A DNA stretch of 64,000 bases, from the NCBI GenBank assembly GCA_036362985.1, contig JAYGXS010000005.1, positions 51,066,394 through 51,130,393 on the forward strand, in the 5' to 3' direction. The notes beneath the pieces were generated by a model. The model was given only the letters and a program-made list of their open reading frames with translations, was not told the origin of the DNA and searched no databases. Shown piece after piece: positions 33,514 to 41,653 of the stretch. A program made the position numbers and the translations under genes. Positions within the stretch are counted from its first letter, which is position 1; every line of letters begins with the position of its first letter. Source of the DNA: Ligula intestinalis. Taxonomy: Eukaryota; Platyhelminthes; Cestoda; Diphyllobothriidea; Diphyllobothriidae.

Positions 33514-33555
<42 letters not shown>
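33514..33555. repeat. (TAA)n microsatellite
   Basis: About 14 tandem ATA/TAA units within SAP18 intron 1. Confidence 0.95.
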
Positions 33556-33917
33556 GCAAAGCTGTCTTGTAGGGGCGCCCAAAGATCTACTTCCCGTGCC
33601 CAACTATCTTACAGAATTTGTGGTTAAACATTTACTTCATTGTTAAAGATTGTAAAGCAATATTTAATTGTGTTGAACGTGACCAAAGAATATACAATTG
33701 AGGCCACTTATTATTTTTTGAATGAGCTAAATATCAACTCCATCAGCAGAACCTCTAATTGCTCAGACAACAGATACCTATTGATGGAAATTTGACCTTA
33801 TCTTGGCTGACTTTAACGAAAAGTGGTGCAAGTCGGGCTACTAAAATGCAAGAGTAAGATAAAGGCAAGTGTGACCTCTAAAGACAGTCCTATCATAATA
33901 ATACGACCGCTTTTTAG

Positions 33918-34176
33918 GCTCGACGCCAGTCTTCGTGAACTAGCCCGCGAATTACGCGATGTTTGCCCTCTGGCTCGACGTAAGGGCGCTCGCCTCCAGT
34001 TTGCTACAGTCTTTCCAGACCCTCAGCGAGGCGGTGCATATCGTCGGCGGGTGCTGGGCACACTGACCACTGGCCAGGCACTCTACAATAGTGCCGCAGG
34101 TCGAGCTGGGGAGACCGTGGGCGGCCCCCATGTCTCCGGAGATGCCTTTGTCACGCTGGAGTCCAAGCAGTTCCAA
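33918..34176 (+). CDS. SAP18: SAP18-like, second coding exon
   Basis: Begins by completing the split Trp codon, then LDASLRELARELRDVCPLAR, RKGARLQFATVFPD, YRRRVLGTLTTGQ and ends FVTLESKQFQ before the donor CCAA|GTGAGT. It aligns without gaps to SAP18 (WMDATLKELTSLVKEVYPEA, RKKGTHFNFAIVF, YRVKEIGST, MTLQSQKFQ). The loop between GTLTTGQ and the last strand is longer than in vertebrates (ALYNSAAGRAGETVGGPHVS versus a short acidic loop). The phase fits the flanking exons. Confidence 0.92.
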
Positions 34177-35122
34177 GTGAGTGTCTGCTCACCCACCCAC
34201 TTCAATTTATTTCATGTCGCATGGATATAAAAGCAAAATAAAAGCTGCTGGTGTCGAAATAGTAATCGAACATGACTACTTTCTTAGTGCGAGTTGTATA
34301 ATAAGTATTTGTAATACTCTCCCTGGTGAGCCAGATTGTCACTCGTGAGTAAAGTGTTTGGTGCATGTCTAGGTGGAGAAGTTAGCCTCTTCGAGAAGGG
34401 AAATGCATGCTATAGACATTCTGCTCCTAAAGATAAAATTACGTCACTTGACCCTTGCTTTGCTGGGGCGTTGTTTTGGGGGTATAACCGCGCAAAGTGG
34501 ACGTGTAATGTTGGTAAAAAATCATCAGGGATAAAACAATCCAGGCCATTAATAATATGGAAGCTTAATCGTATTCGATTGAAGCGATCTCCTTGCTGTC
34601 GGAGGGGGTTTTCGAATACCATCTCTTTCAGAGGGCAGAATTGAGTGTGTTTGGACCACAAAAGACGATTTTGCTGAATTTCACAGTTGCGATTTTCCCT
34701 AGAAGGAAGCGTTTGGATGTCTGTACTGCAATAAACAATGGCTCTTGCCTTTCCAGGTTCTCTTAATGTGTAGCACAAAACATGTCTGGTGCTAATCACC
34801 TGGGCCCGATTCCGCCTCCCGTCTTATTGACTTGGTCATGACCCCGAGCCTCACTGGTTGGGTGAGGGCAGACAGATTTCGGTAACTCGTTGATGAACGT
34901 TGACTGACCGCTAACGGAACTCACTTGTCCCGCTCTGCCATGGGTCTCATTTTCCGGGCCCTGACAACAGTCATAGCAGCCAGTAGTATAGGCAGATAGT
35001 ATTGCCGGCACAGACAAGGGAGATGTAGAATGGCTACTGCTATCTTTACTAGTAGCCATTTTTTTTAGCAAAGCCTGTTTGGATTCGCTAAACACGTTTC
35101 GTCGCTTATCCTGTTTTTGCAG
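34177..35122 (+). other. SAP18: SAP18 intron 2
   Basis: GT at 34177 to AG at 35122, 946 bp, preceded by a pyrimidine-rich CCTGTTTTTGCAG acceptor. Open frames within it on both strands have no recognisable motif. Confidence 0.85.
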
Positions 35123-35245
35123 ATTGGCGACTACTTGGACGTCGCAATATCTGAGCCGCCCCGAGAGCCTCGAGGTTTCATTCCAGATGGTCGGCGCACT
35201 GCAAAGAGCAGTTTCCAGATGAACGGACGAATTCACATTACCTGA
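35123..35245 (+). CDS. SAP18: SAP18-like, last coding exon
   Basis: Starts IGDYLDVAISEPP, the exact continuation of the SAP18 motif KFQIGDYLDIAI, then a basic/polar tail (REPRGFIPDGRRTAKSSFQM, NGRIHIT) and TGA at 35243-35245. The three exons join in frame to about 200 residues from the ATG at 32453; human SAP18 has about 150-170, so both ends are somewhat longer. No canonical AATAAA is obvious in the next 150 bp. Confidence 0.92.
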   Translation: MGDYLDVAISEPPREPRGFIPDGRRTAKSSFQMNGRIHIT

Positions 35246-35384
35246 ACAGACATAATCGTCTTTTCTATTACCATCTGCGTGTCTATTGCCGAGTTTACTG
35301 TTAACAATTTTACTACGTATCACTTAAATTCTCCCCCCACATACAGCCTTTTTCTATCATCTTTTGACCGGAAGCTTGTCGTGC

Positions 35385-35600
35385 AGGCAAAGTTTTTTGT
35401 ATGGGGTTCCAATACAAGCGAACATGCGAGCCCCAGGAAGTAGATGTGATCGCTAGGGCAAGAATTTTATTCGCCTGACGTTTCGAAATCCGTCGTGGAT
35501 CCTTCGTCAGAGACATTAGCAAGAGCGGGTATTTCATGCACAGGGAGTTGCAGTCTTTATAGCGCACAGTCGCTATGCTGCCGCATACCTATGGCAATTA
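35385..35600 (-). mobile_element. PLE terminal region relic with hammerhead-like core
   Basis: The reverse complement reads CTCTTGCTAATGTCTCTGAC, then a segment ending GAAACGTCAGGCGAATAAAA, then CTACTTCCTGGGGCTCGCAT and GTTCGCTTGTATTGG. The same blocks follow the GIY-YIG frame of the PLE at 49.3-50.5 kb and flank the hairpin at 38.2 kb, so it is a PLE terminal segment. CTGACGA and GAAAC (35520 to 35480) flank a short imperfect helix, as in the core of PLE-associated hammerhead ribozymes. The pairing partner for helix III was not found. Confidence 0.55.
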
Positions 35601-35765
35601 AGAGCTCCCCCTATCGAGGCTAATTGCCAGCTTGTCCACTAGTCGGCGTGCGCGTCGTGACCTGCTGAGCTTTCATCACCTGTGGTAAAGTTGGATGTGA
35701 TGATTGTTAGGCTATTTGGTTCCCAGTGTTGGCGTTTGATGACGCGTTGGTCTGTGCGGGTAAAA

Positions 35766-36292
35766 GTACCTTATGTAAGCCTACTCATATACCCCTAGTC
35801 CCAGCATTTTGTCCTGTAAAAACGGTGGTTATAGGGTTTTGGGGGGGGGGGGGGGGAGGGAAATAGGATAGGCAGAAAAGGAAATTTTTAGAAGTGAAAA
35901 AATGTAGCCGAATTTGGCCTCTCGCGGCCGCTGGAAGCAAGCTGTTCCGCATGTAAATTGAAGGCGTGCGCGGCGCTTCGCCAGAACCGTAAGGTGGGCC
36001 TCAAGTAAGTTGAAGATAACAACCTGACCACTTCAATTTTTCGGGAAATTCAAGAAACCTGCAATTTGATTATCGAGTTTTTCTGCAATAAGTTAAACGA
36101 TAATACAGATTAGGGAAACCTACAGATACAAATCGACAACACTTCTAAATACAGTAGAATAAAAATGCATTTAGCATTTATTAAAGTATATTCCACTGCG
36201 TGTCCTAGTCCCTCACCCCTAAAACCACCGTTTTCGTAGGAAAGCGTGTAGGGAGTAGGGATTAATGAGTGGGCCTACATAAGCTACTGTTG
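35766..36292. mobile_element. MITE-like element with long imperfect terminal inverted repeats
   Basis: The left end GTACCTTATGTAAGCC...ACTCATATACCCCTAG and the inverted right end GTAGCTTATGTAGGCC...ACTCATTAATCCCTAC pair over about 70 bp, both continuing to an AAAACGGTGGTTNTAGGG block. Length is about 527 bp, with no coding capacity. Other copies: 40907-41230 (one end plus interior) and 49045-49262 (the other end). A run of about 17 G at 35840-35856 lies just inside the left repeat. The superfamily is not determined. Confidence 0.7.
35840..35856. repeat. poly-G tract
   Basis: About 17 guanines inside the left arm of the MITE-like element; the equivalent place in the 49.1 kb copy has only CCCCACCCC on the other strand, so the run is a local expansion. 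Confidence 0.9.
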
Positions 36293-36399
36293 TCGCCTGT
36301 GCGTTCCCCAAGTAGCGACTTGCGTTGGCCAAATTGAGCATCGGCACCGAATGCGGACTGGGCGGGTCGTTGCACTTGTCTATCGACTAGGGGTAGGTG

Positions 36400-36770
36400 G
36401 ACTATGGCTCAAGTAACTCGCGACTCACGACTGTTACCTTTTGCAAGAATTTCGACCTCATCGTCAAACTTGAGGGTGTTGCTGGGTCTCGTCGAATGTG
36501 CGGCACCTTTAGAATTGGCGTCATTTCTCCACACAGCTGCCGCGTGTTCGGCAATTCACGTCTTGAGAAGTCTCTTGGTTTCTCCGACGTAGTTGCTTTG
36601 TACGAAACTGCATCACATCCTAAAGATGACTCCAGATGTTTCTTGCCGCGGCAGTGGGTCTTTTAGTTGAATTATCTGACGCCTTATGGTTGCCTCCGGC
36701 CTGGACGTGACTCTAACTCGAAGTGGTGCGAGAAGGCGTTCGACGGGGTGCATTTTATGGATATGGGGTT
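36400..36770 (-). pseudogene. Penelope-like element fragment, GIY-YIG region
   Basis: The minus strand encodes QSNYVGETKRLLKTRIAEHA, AAVWRNDANSKGAAHSTRPS, NTLKFDDEVEILAKGNSRES and stops. This is a clear PLE endonuclease (YVGET motif, catalytic Arg, EH). A stop precedes it (SGVIFRM-stop-CSF). Upstream phrases RPEATIRRQ and LKDPLPRQETSG link it to the element at 49.3-50.5 kb (RPEATIRWR, PKDPLPRQATAG). Same lineage, 5'-truncated. Confidence 0.8.
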
Positions 36771-38220
36771 CCTTAGAGATGTCAAAGACTGATTTACGGA
36801 CTGTGAGTGGACCACGCGTCCCGGTCGGAACGTGGCCAACGTCACTATCCTTCTAGGTACGCTCCCAAAGTGACCCAAGCCCTGTCCGACTTCCCTTGAA
36901 GTTGGGTTATTGTCACCCAATTGCCCCAGGCAACCGAGTTCGGGATGGGGGTTAACTGAGCATATGCGTTAAAGTCATTTATCTTTGACTTGCTGCATCG
37001 TATGCTCGTCAACACAGCATTTCCCTAATTTCCAACCGGTCTGAAGCAACTGGGAACAAGATCAGATGCATTGGTCAACGCTGCAGAAGTCCGGAGCGCC
37101 AGATTGCGTCCGACGCATCATCGCAGCAATTTAAGTGGATCATAAACAAGATCAGCCATTGTAAAGATCGCGGCTTATGTAGATGCTCTCGTTCTGGCTT
37201 CCAGCACGGGGTGACAGTATGAAGTGCGGCCGTCATTTCTCGTTGGGGCACCTGCCAGGATAAGCGCTGACTGGCGATCCAGGTATTGTTTGTACTCCCA
37301 TCATTGCAATCATCAGGCCGAATCCCAGAGTCGCTAGAAGGAGGGATTTATTGTGTGCAGAACCCTGCATTGCTGTCTCAGGGAGCAGTGACCCTGGGCG
37401 AAGCCACGGCTGCTGTTGATTACTTTCAGTCGTGTCCGAGAGTGTGTGTATTGTGTGGGGTGATAACAGCTGCTTTTACCTGACTGAATGAAATTCAAGT
37501 GGTTTGCTGTTGGTGTATTGCAATTATCTGAAAGGGGTGTCGAGTATTGGTGCTTGTGCTACGTCAGCTGAAGGGACGCATTGAAGTGGCGCTTAGGCAG
37601 GTGTGCCTATTTGCACGCGCATCTACGCAGGGGTCTGTATACGCACGGGTCTACGTGATTGAAGAAGCTGGGCTCAACTGTGGGGGAGTGCCATGCTTCC
37701 GTAAAACGCCTGTTAGTCGCGGGTCTGTTTTGGCTATCTGTTTAAGTGGCCCTTGTGAAACCGCGATTAGCTGCGCACGCGCTTTTGAGTTAATGTCTGT
37801 CAAGAAATTTAAGATAAAAAATTCGTTTTGGCAAGCAATTGTTTTTGGTCATTCATCATCAGGCCGGTACATGAAGAAGAAGAATGCTATATTGAGGATT
37901 TTACAAACCCGGATTTTCAGCAAAAATGGCTCCATTCACGGAGAGCAGATGGTAAGGTAAATAAAGGGTCATTTTAAAAGGACAAAGGTAAAAGGTAATG
38001 TAGTACTCACAAGTCAAGTTTTGCACAACATTCACATCAACTATAAAGACAGATTGGCTTTCAACTTCTCCATTTCCGCTTCTTCACACACTTTTATCTT
38101 CGTGTTGTCATCCTACGGAGAATTGTCGATGTTGGTGTTGTTGGTGAATTGCATATGCGACAGATTGGCCGCATTTGACAAATATTGGGATGGTGATATG
38201 TTGTAGATAAAAAAACGTGT
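36771..38220. other. no gene seen
   Basis: 36771-36920 may be decayed PLE. A frame at 37547-37960 (+) is open but has no recognisable domain. 38021-38206 is low-complexity and AT-rich. Confidence 0.4.
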
Positions 38221-38383
38221 GAAGAAGAAGAAGACTCGATCGCTGGAACAATATGTTTATTCGCCTGAAGTTTCGAGATCCGTCGCGGATTCGTCATCAG
38301 AGACATGAGTCATGACGAATCCGCGACGGATCTCGGGCGAATAAACATATTGTCCCAGCGATCGAGTCTTCTTCTTCTTCTTC
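38221..38383. repeat. Long hairpin made of two inverted PLE-terminal units
   Basis: Left arm 38221-38296 and right arm 38313-38383 are inverted copies: both contain GACTCGATCGCTGG(A/G)ACAAT, ATGTTTATTCGCC and GATCCGTCGCGGATTCGTCA when read toward the centre. The spacer is about 16 bp (CAGAGACATGAGTCA). The left arm alone keeps TGAAGTTTC, which on the minus strand gives the GAAAC of a hammerhead-like core, with CTGATGA at 38294-38300. Outside the right arm, CTTCCTGGGACACGG and TTCGCTTGTATTGGC identify the unit as PLE-terminal sequence. Confidence 0.85.
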
Positions 38384-38709
38384 GCAATTGCTTCCTGGGA
38401 CACGGATATTCGCTTGTATTGGCAAAATAACTTGTTTTCGTGCATTTAATAAAGTGGCAGTGTACTGTAGATATGACCTTAAGATCACAAATACAGACAA
38501 ACAAAGCAGAGGATTAGAAATGATGGTATAGGATAATAAATTCTCACGTGAATTGAGAGCAAAAAAATGGGTGGCTCAAATTCGAAAGCCACGCATATTG
38601 ACATGGGGTATAAAATCAGTCAGTTAATTACAGCGTTTATATAATCGTCAAATTGGGATGTGAAGGAAAAGGGTGAAAGTAATTAAGCAGCTGGGTTTTC
38701 CCTCGTCTC

Positions 38710-39545
38710 CTGAATGCCGGCGCCTGCGCGGGTAGGACGCGGGTTGCGATGCGCAGAGAAGAGAGGGGGATGTTCTCGCGGTAAGCGGGTTGAGTTCTGT
38801 ATGTCAGCCGCGCAGCTAGCGCTTGACTATTCTCCGTGGCTTCGTTTTGTGTGTTTTGGGATGAGGAAGCTTCAAGAGGTGTGGGACCTCCGCGTGCAGT
38901 CGGCCAAGGGAGGCAGATCGCTGGTACCAGCGCCTATTGACAGCATTGTGGGTTTTGTTGGTCGGATTGCCTCAGCGGTGGCTAACACCCGTTTGCGCAG
39001 GCCTTTGGAGTTGTGTGTTGGCGTGCGGTATATGACCCGAAAGGCTTTTCTCGTGTCCACTTTGTGCTTTGTGTCAATTAGGTGGGCGAGGATTGAGCTT
39101 GAGATCGGTCAATTCTCCCCTCTGCTGAGCCAGGCTGGTATGTACTCGCGTATTCTCTTCTCCAGATGTCGCGTTGTTTGGCCAACATAGCCCGCTCCAC
39201 ACGAAAGGTGAACGAATAGATACACATAGATGTGGCCTGAAACGGTAGTCTGTCTTTACTCCCTATTCGTAGAAGGGGAGAGTTAGTGAAGAGTACGCGT
39301 AAGTTTGCCGCTGGGAAGGCACTCGTGACTGCTGTCCTAAGGCATCGTCTTACCAGTTCACTTGCTGCGTCTCCCATAAAAGGCAGTCTTATTAATAGGT
39401 CTTTCTTTTCCACCGTTGCAACTGCGGCCTTTGTGACACGCTCCTTGATGTTCCGAAGGATGAACCTTTCTGGATAACCGTTTTCATGGAGTGTGTTTTA
39501 TAGCTGCTGCAATTCTACTTCCACTAGTTCAGGAGAGCAGAATGG
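38710..39545 (-). pseudogene. Penelope-like element fragment, second lineage
   Basis: The minus strand reads HENGYPERFILRNIKERVTK, KKDLLIRLPFMGDAASEL, RCLRTAVTSAFPAANLRVLF, TNSPLLRIGSKDRLPFQ and, after a frame change, CGAGYVGQTTRHLEKRIREY. That is the end of the PLE reverse transcriptase followed by its GIY-YIG endonuclease (Tyr-Val-Gly, Arg). The 61.4-61.8 kb fragment belongs to the same lineage; the 36 and 49 kb fragments differ. Breaks include the frameshift between RT and endonuclease and a stop soon after PPN. Confidence 0.8.
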
Positions 39546-39944
39546 CGTATTCTGGCTGCCATTCCCTGGACTATGTTCCGCTTGACGTTAAGATCAGTGA
39601 TTCGGAATAGCCGCGTGTGACTTTGGTGCAGCGTCCGCCACAAGACAACAGTATGTCTTGGTGAGTCCTTCTAATTCGTCAGAAGCTTATGCGCAAGTTC
39701 GTAGTAAATCCCCCAGGAGAAGACCTTCAGGACTCGGTAGGAAATATGCTGACACCCATCGAGTACACCCCAATACCTCAGTAGTATTCACAAACTGTCA
39801 GCAGGCACTAAGTAGCGTGTGAAGGCAAATGTTGTTTGACTCGGCACACTTATAGTGGGCGCTGAAACCCGTCACCGCCTAGTCATTACGCCAATGCTGC
39901 AGTTATCGCAGGGGGTTAAGTGAGTGTAACCGTGCAACTGTGAT

Positions 39945-40260
39945 CTTGAGACCATGGCTACTTAGCGCTGAGGAGAGAAGTCTTTAAAGACCAGAGTAGA
40001 TGAAAGAGTTTATTGTGTACACAACGGAAGAGGAGAATAGATTGACTTGGGAGAGATACGTCCGATCAGTAGGTTGACCGGGCCCAAGTGAGGTCTCAGA
40101 GTAGTCGCGCCAGAAGACAGAGAGAGGGAGATCTTTCATTAGCTAGGTTGGCCTGGAGATTTTGGGCAGAGAGGCAACTTGCGTTGGACACGCGTACAAG
40201 CTCCTCATTAGTCGCCTCATAGATGCGAGAACTATGATTGGTTGATCGAGACGTCGAGAA
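39945..40260 (+). repeat. Dispersed repeat A, copy 1
   Basis: Contains GAGGAGAGAAGTC, AAGAGTTTATTGTGTACAC and AGAGAGGGAGATC, then GGTTGGCCTGG, in the same order as the clearer copies at 53400-53770 and 58030-58420. Diverged, so its borders are approximate. No coding capacity. Confidence 0.5.
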
Positions 40261-40359
40261 AGCACATCAGTGAGCGTTTGGGAAAATGCACTTCGACTCG
40301 AGCTAGTCAGGCAGGCACGACCCGCTACACAGTAAGCAGTAACTCATGGCGTGAAGCGG

Positions 40360-40439
40360 GCGTTTGTAGCTTAGCGGTAGAGCGTTAGCCTCCGGCAAAG
40401 GCTTTCTCTGATGCGCGGGTTCAAATCCCGCCAAACGCC
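40360..40439 (+). tRNA. tRNA-like gene, anticodon uncertain
   Basis: Acceptor GCGTTTG pairs perfectly with CAAACGC (40432-40438). The D-arm is TAGCTTAGCGGTAGAGC with a consensus A box, and the T-arm GCGGG-TTCAAAT-CCCGC has a consensus B box. TTTTT at 40444-40448 can serve as Pol III terminator. The middle is odd: AGCCT-CCGGCAA-AGGCT forms a clean 5-bp anticodon stem with GGC (Ala) in anticodon position, but the base before it is C rather than U, and the region between D- and T-arms is about 8 nt longer than in a standard tRNA. Either a small insertion/intron or a tRNA pseudogene. Confidence 0.6.
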
Positions 40440-40479
40440 TAGAGTTTTTCACACTTGGGTCAACTCAAAGTAACCAGTC

Positions 40480-40765
40480 CGTCTCTCGCTCAAGACCAGA
40501 GCAATCTACTGACACACACGCGGCTCAATTTTGCGCAGTGCAAACAATCAGCACTCTGAAGCGCTCTGCGGCCCTCTGCACTACCGAGGACTTGGGATTC
40601 CGTCCCCTGAGGAACGGACGTGACGGCGCCACGCTCTATCACGATTGAACGCCATGCCAGACTGAGTGGCAACTTTCCCCCTGACTCTTCTGTAAACAAT
40701 ATATTGTTCCTGCTACTCTGGACTTCCCAAGACTTCTCACATCTCTTAAAGAACCAGGCCTGGAA
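40480..40765 (-). repeat. Dispersed repeat A, copy 2 (inverted)
   Basis: The reverse complement contains CTGGTTCTTTAAGAGATG, GAACAATATATTGTTTACAG, GGGGGAAAGTTGCC and GTGTGTGTCAGTAGAT, colinear with copies at 53400 and 58030. With copy 1 it flanks the tRNA-like gene in inverted arrangement. Confidence 0.65.
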
Positions 40766-40906
40766 GATCCTGCCTCCCATTTTTAGTCCCGCTTGACAGG
40801 CTTCGAAAATTGGCTTCCTCCTCCCCTTACCCCTCATTGAAAAAATAAATCCAACTTCCACTGCACCCCTTGGAAGAAAACTCTGTGTTTCAACAAGGTC
40901 AACAGT

Positions 40907-41230
40907 AGCTTATGTAGGCCCACTCATTAATCCCTACTCCCTGTATGTTTTCCTACGAAAACGGGAATTATAGGATTTTAGAAGTGGGGAAGTAGGACAC
41001 GCAGTGGAATGTACTTTAATAACTGCTGTATGCATTTATTTTTATGGTATTTAGAAGTGTTGTTAACTTATACCTGTGGATTTTCCTAATCTGTATTATC
41101 GTTTAACTTATTGCGTGAAAACCCGATTATCAAATTGCAGGTTTCTTGAATATCCCAAAAAATTGAAATGGTGGTTAGGAGGTCATCTACTTCAACTTAT
41201 CTGAGGTTCAAGTTACCGTTCTGGAGTAAG
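40907..41230. mobile_element. MITE-like element, truncated copy
   Basis: Starts CAACAGTAGCTTATGTAGGC and runs through ACTCATTAATCCCTACTCCC, GTAGGACACGCAGTGGAATG and TACCTGTGGATTTTCCTAAT to CAAGTTACCGTTCTGG. It matches the reverse complement of 36295-35980; the other terminal repeat is missing. Confidence 0.75.
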
Positions 41231-41336
41231 ATTAGTATAATCCCCTAAGTCGGGGATTTTGCAATTGGTTTCAAATTTAAGCTCTTTGAGCTAAAGGGGT
41301 TTTTAGTTTCTACCTTAGTGTAGAAGACATGTAGCG

Positions 41337-41639
41337 GACCTTACCGCCACTGCTGCCAGGCGAAACTTACGGGCAACTGAGGCGCACCCACACGTTCACA
41401 AAATGCCTCCCCCATTCTGGCCCCAACCAACAGTGGCTTGATCTCAATCGGTCTGGACAAAGCTCTAGGCTGATGCTACCGCCAGGCGCAGTTACTAAGG
41501 AGTCCATGCCGGTTCGCCCACCCGTGGTCCAATCAATGACCTTCACGGTTGCAGGCAAAGCTGGTGGCTATAATGTCTGCTCCCTAGACAGGACTTCGGA
41601 ACTGGCCCGCCTCGCGGCCGGACGTGTGCTCCGATAGTC
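41337..41639 (+). other. open stretch of about 100 codons, unassigned
   Basis: Frame open between a TAG and the TAG at 41637, with no early ATG; a later ATG gives a short product ending RTSELARLAAGRVLR. It ends 14 bp before the RTE begins. It could be an exon fragment or a chance GC-rich frame. Confidence 0.2.
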
Positions 41640-41653
41640 AACTCTCTCACAAC

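Larger units (their letters stand above)
32677..33917 (+). other. SAP18: SAP18 intron 1
   Basis: GT (32677) to AG (33917), 1241 bp. It contains a minus-strand CR1 3' end (32690-32870) and a (TAA)n microsatellite. The acceptor is GCTTTTTAG|GCTCGA. Confidence 0.8.

Noticed and set aside
34410..35323. Minus-strand frames of 129 and 175 codons across SAP18 intron 2 and exon 3
   Set aside because: No recognisable motif, and the second overlaps the clearly conserved SAP18 last exon on the other strand.
37286..37960. Possible further copy of repeat A around GGATTTATTGTGTGCAG
   Set aside because: Similarity limited to one short block; the order of other blocks is not preserved.
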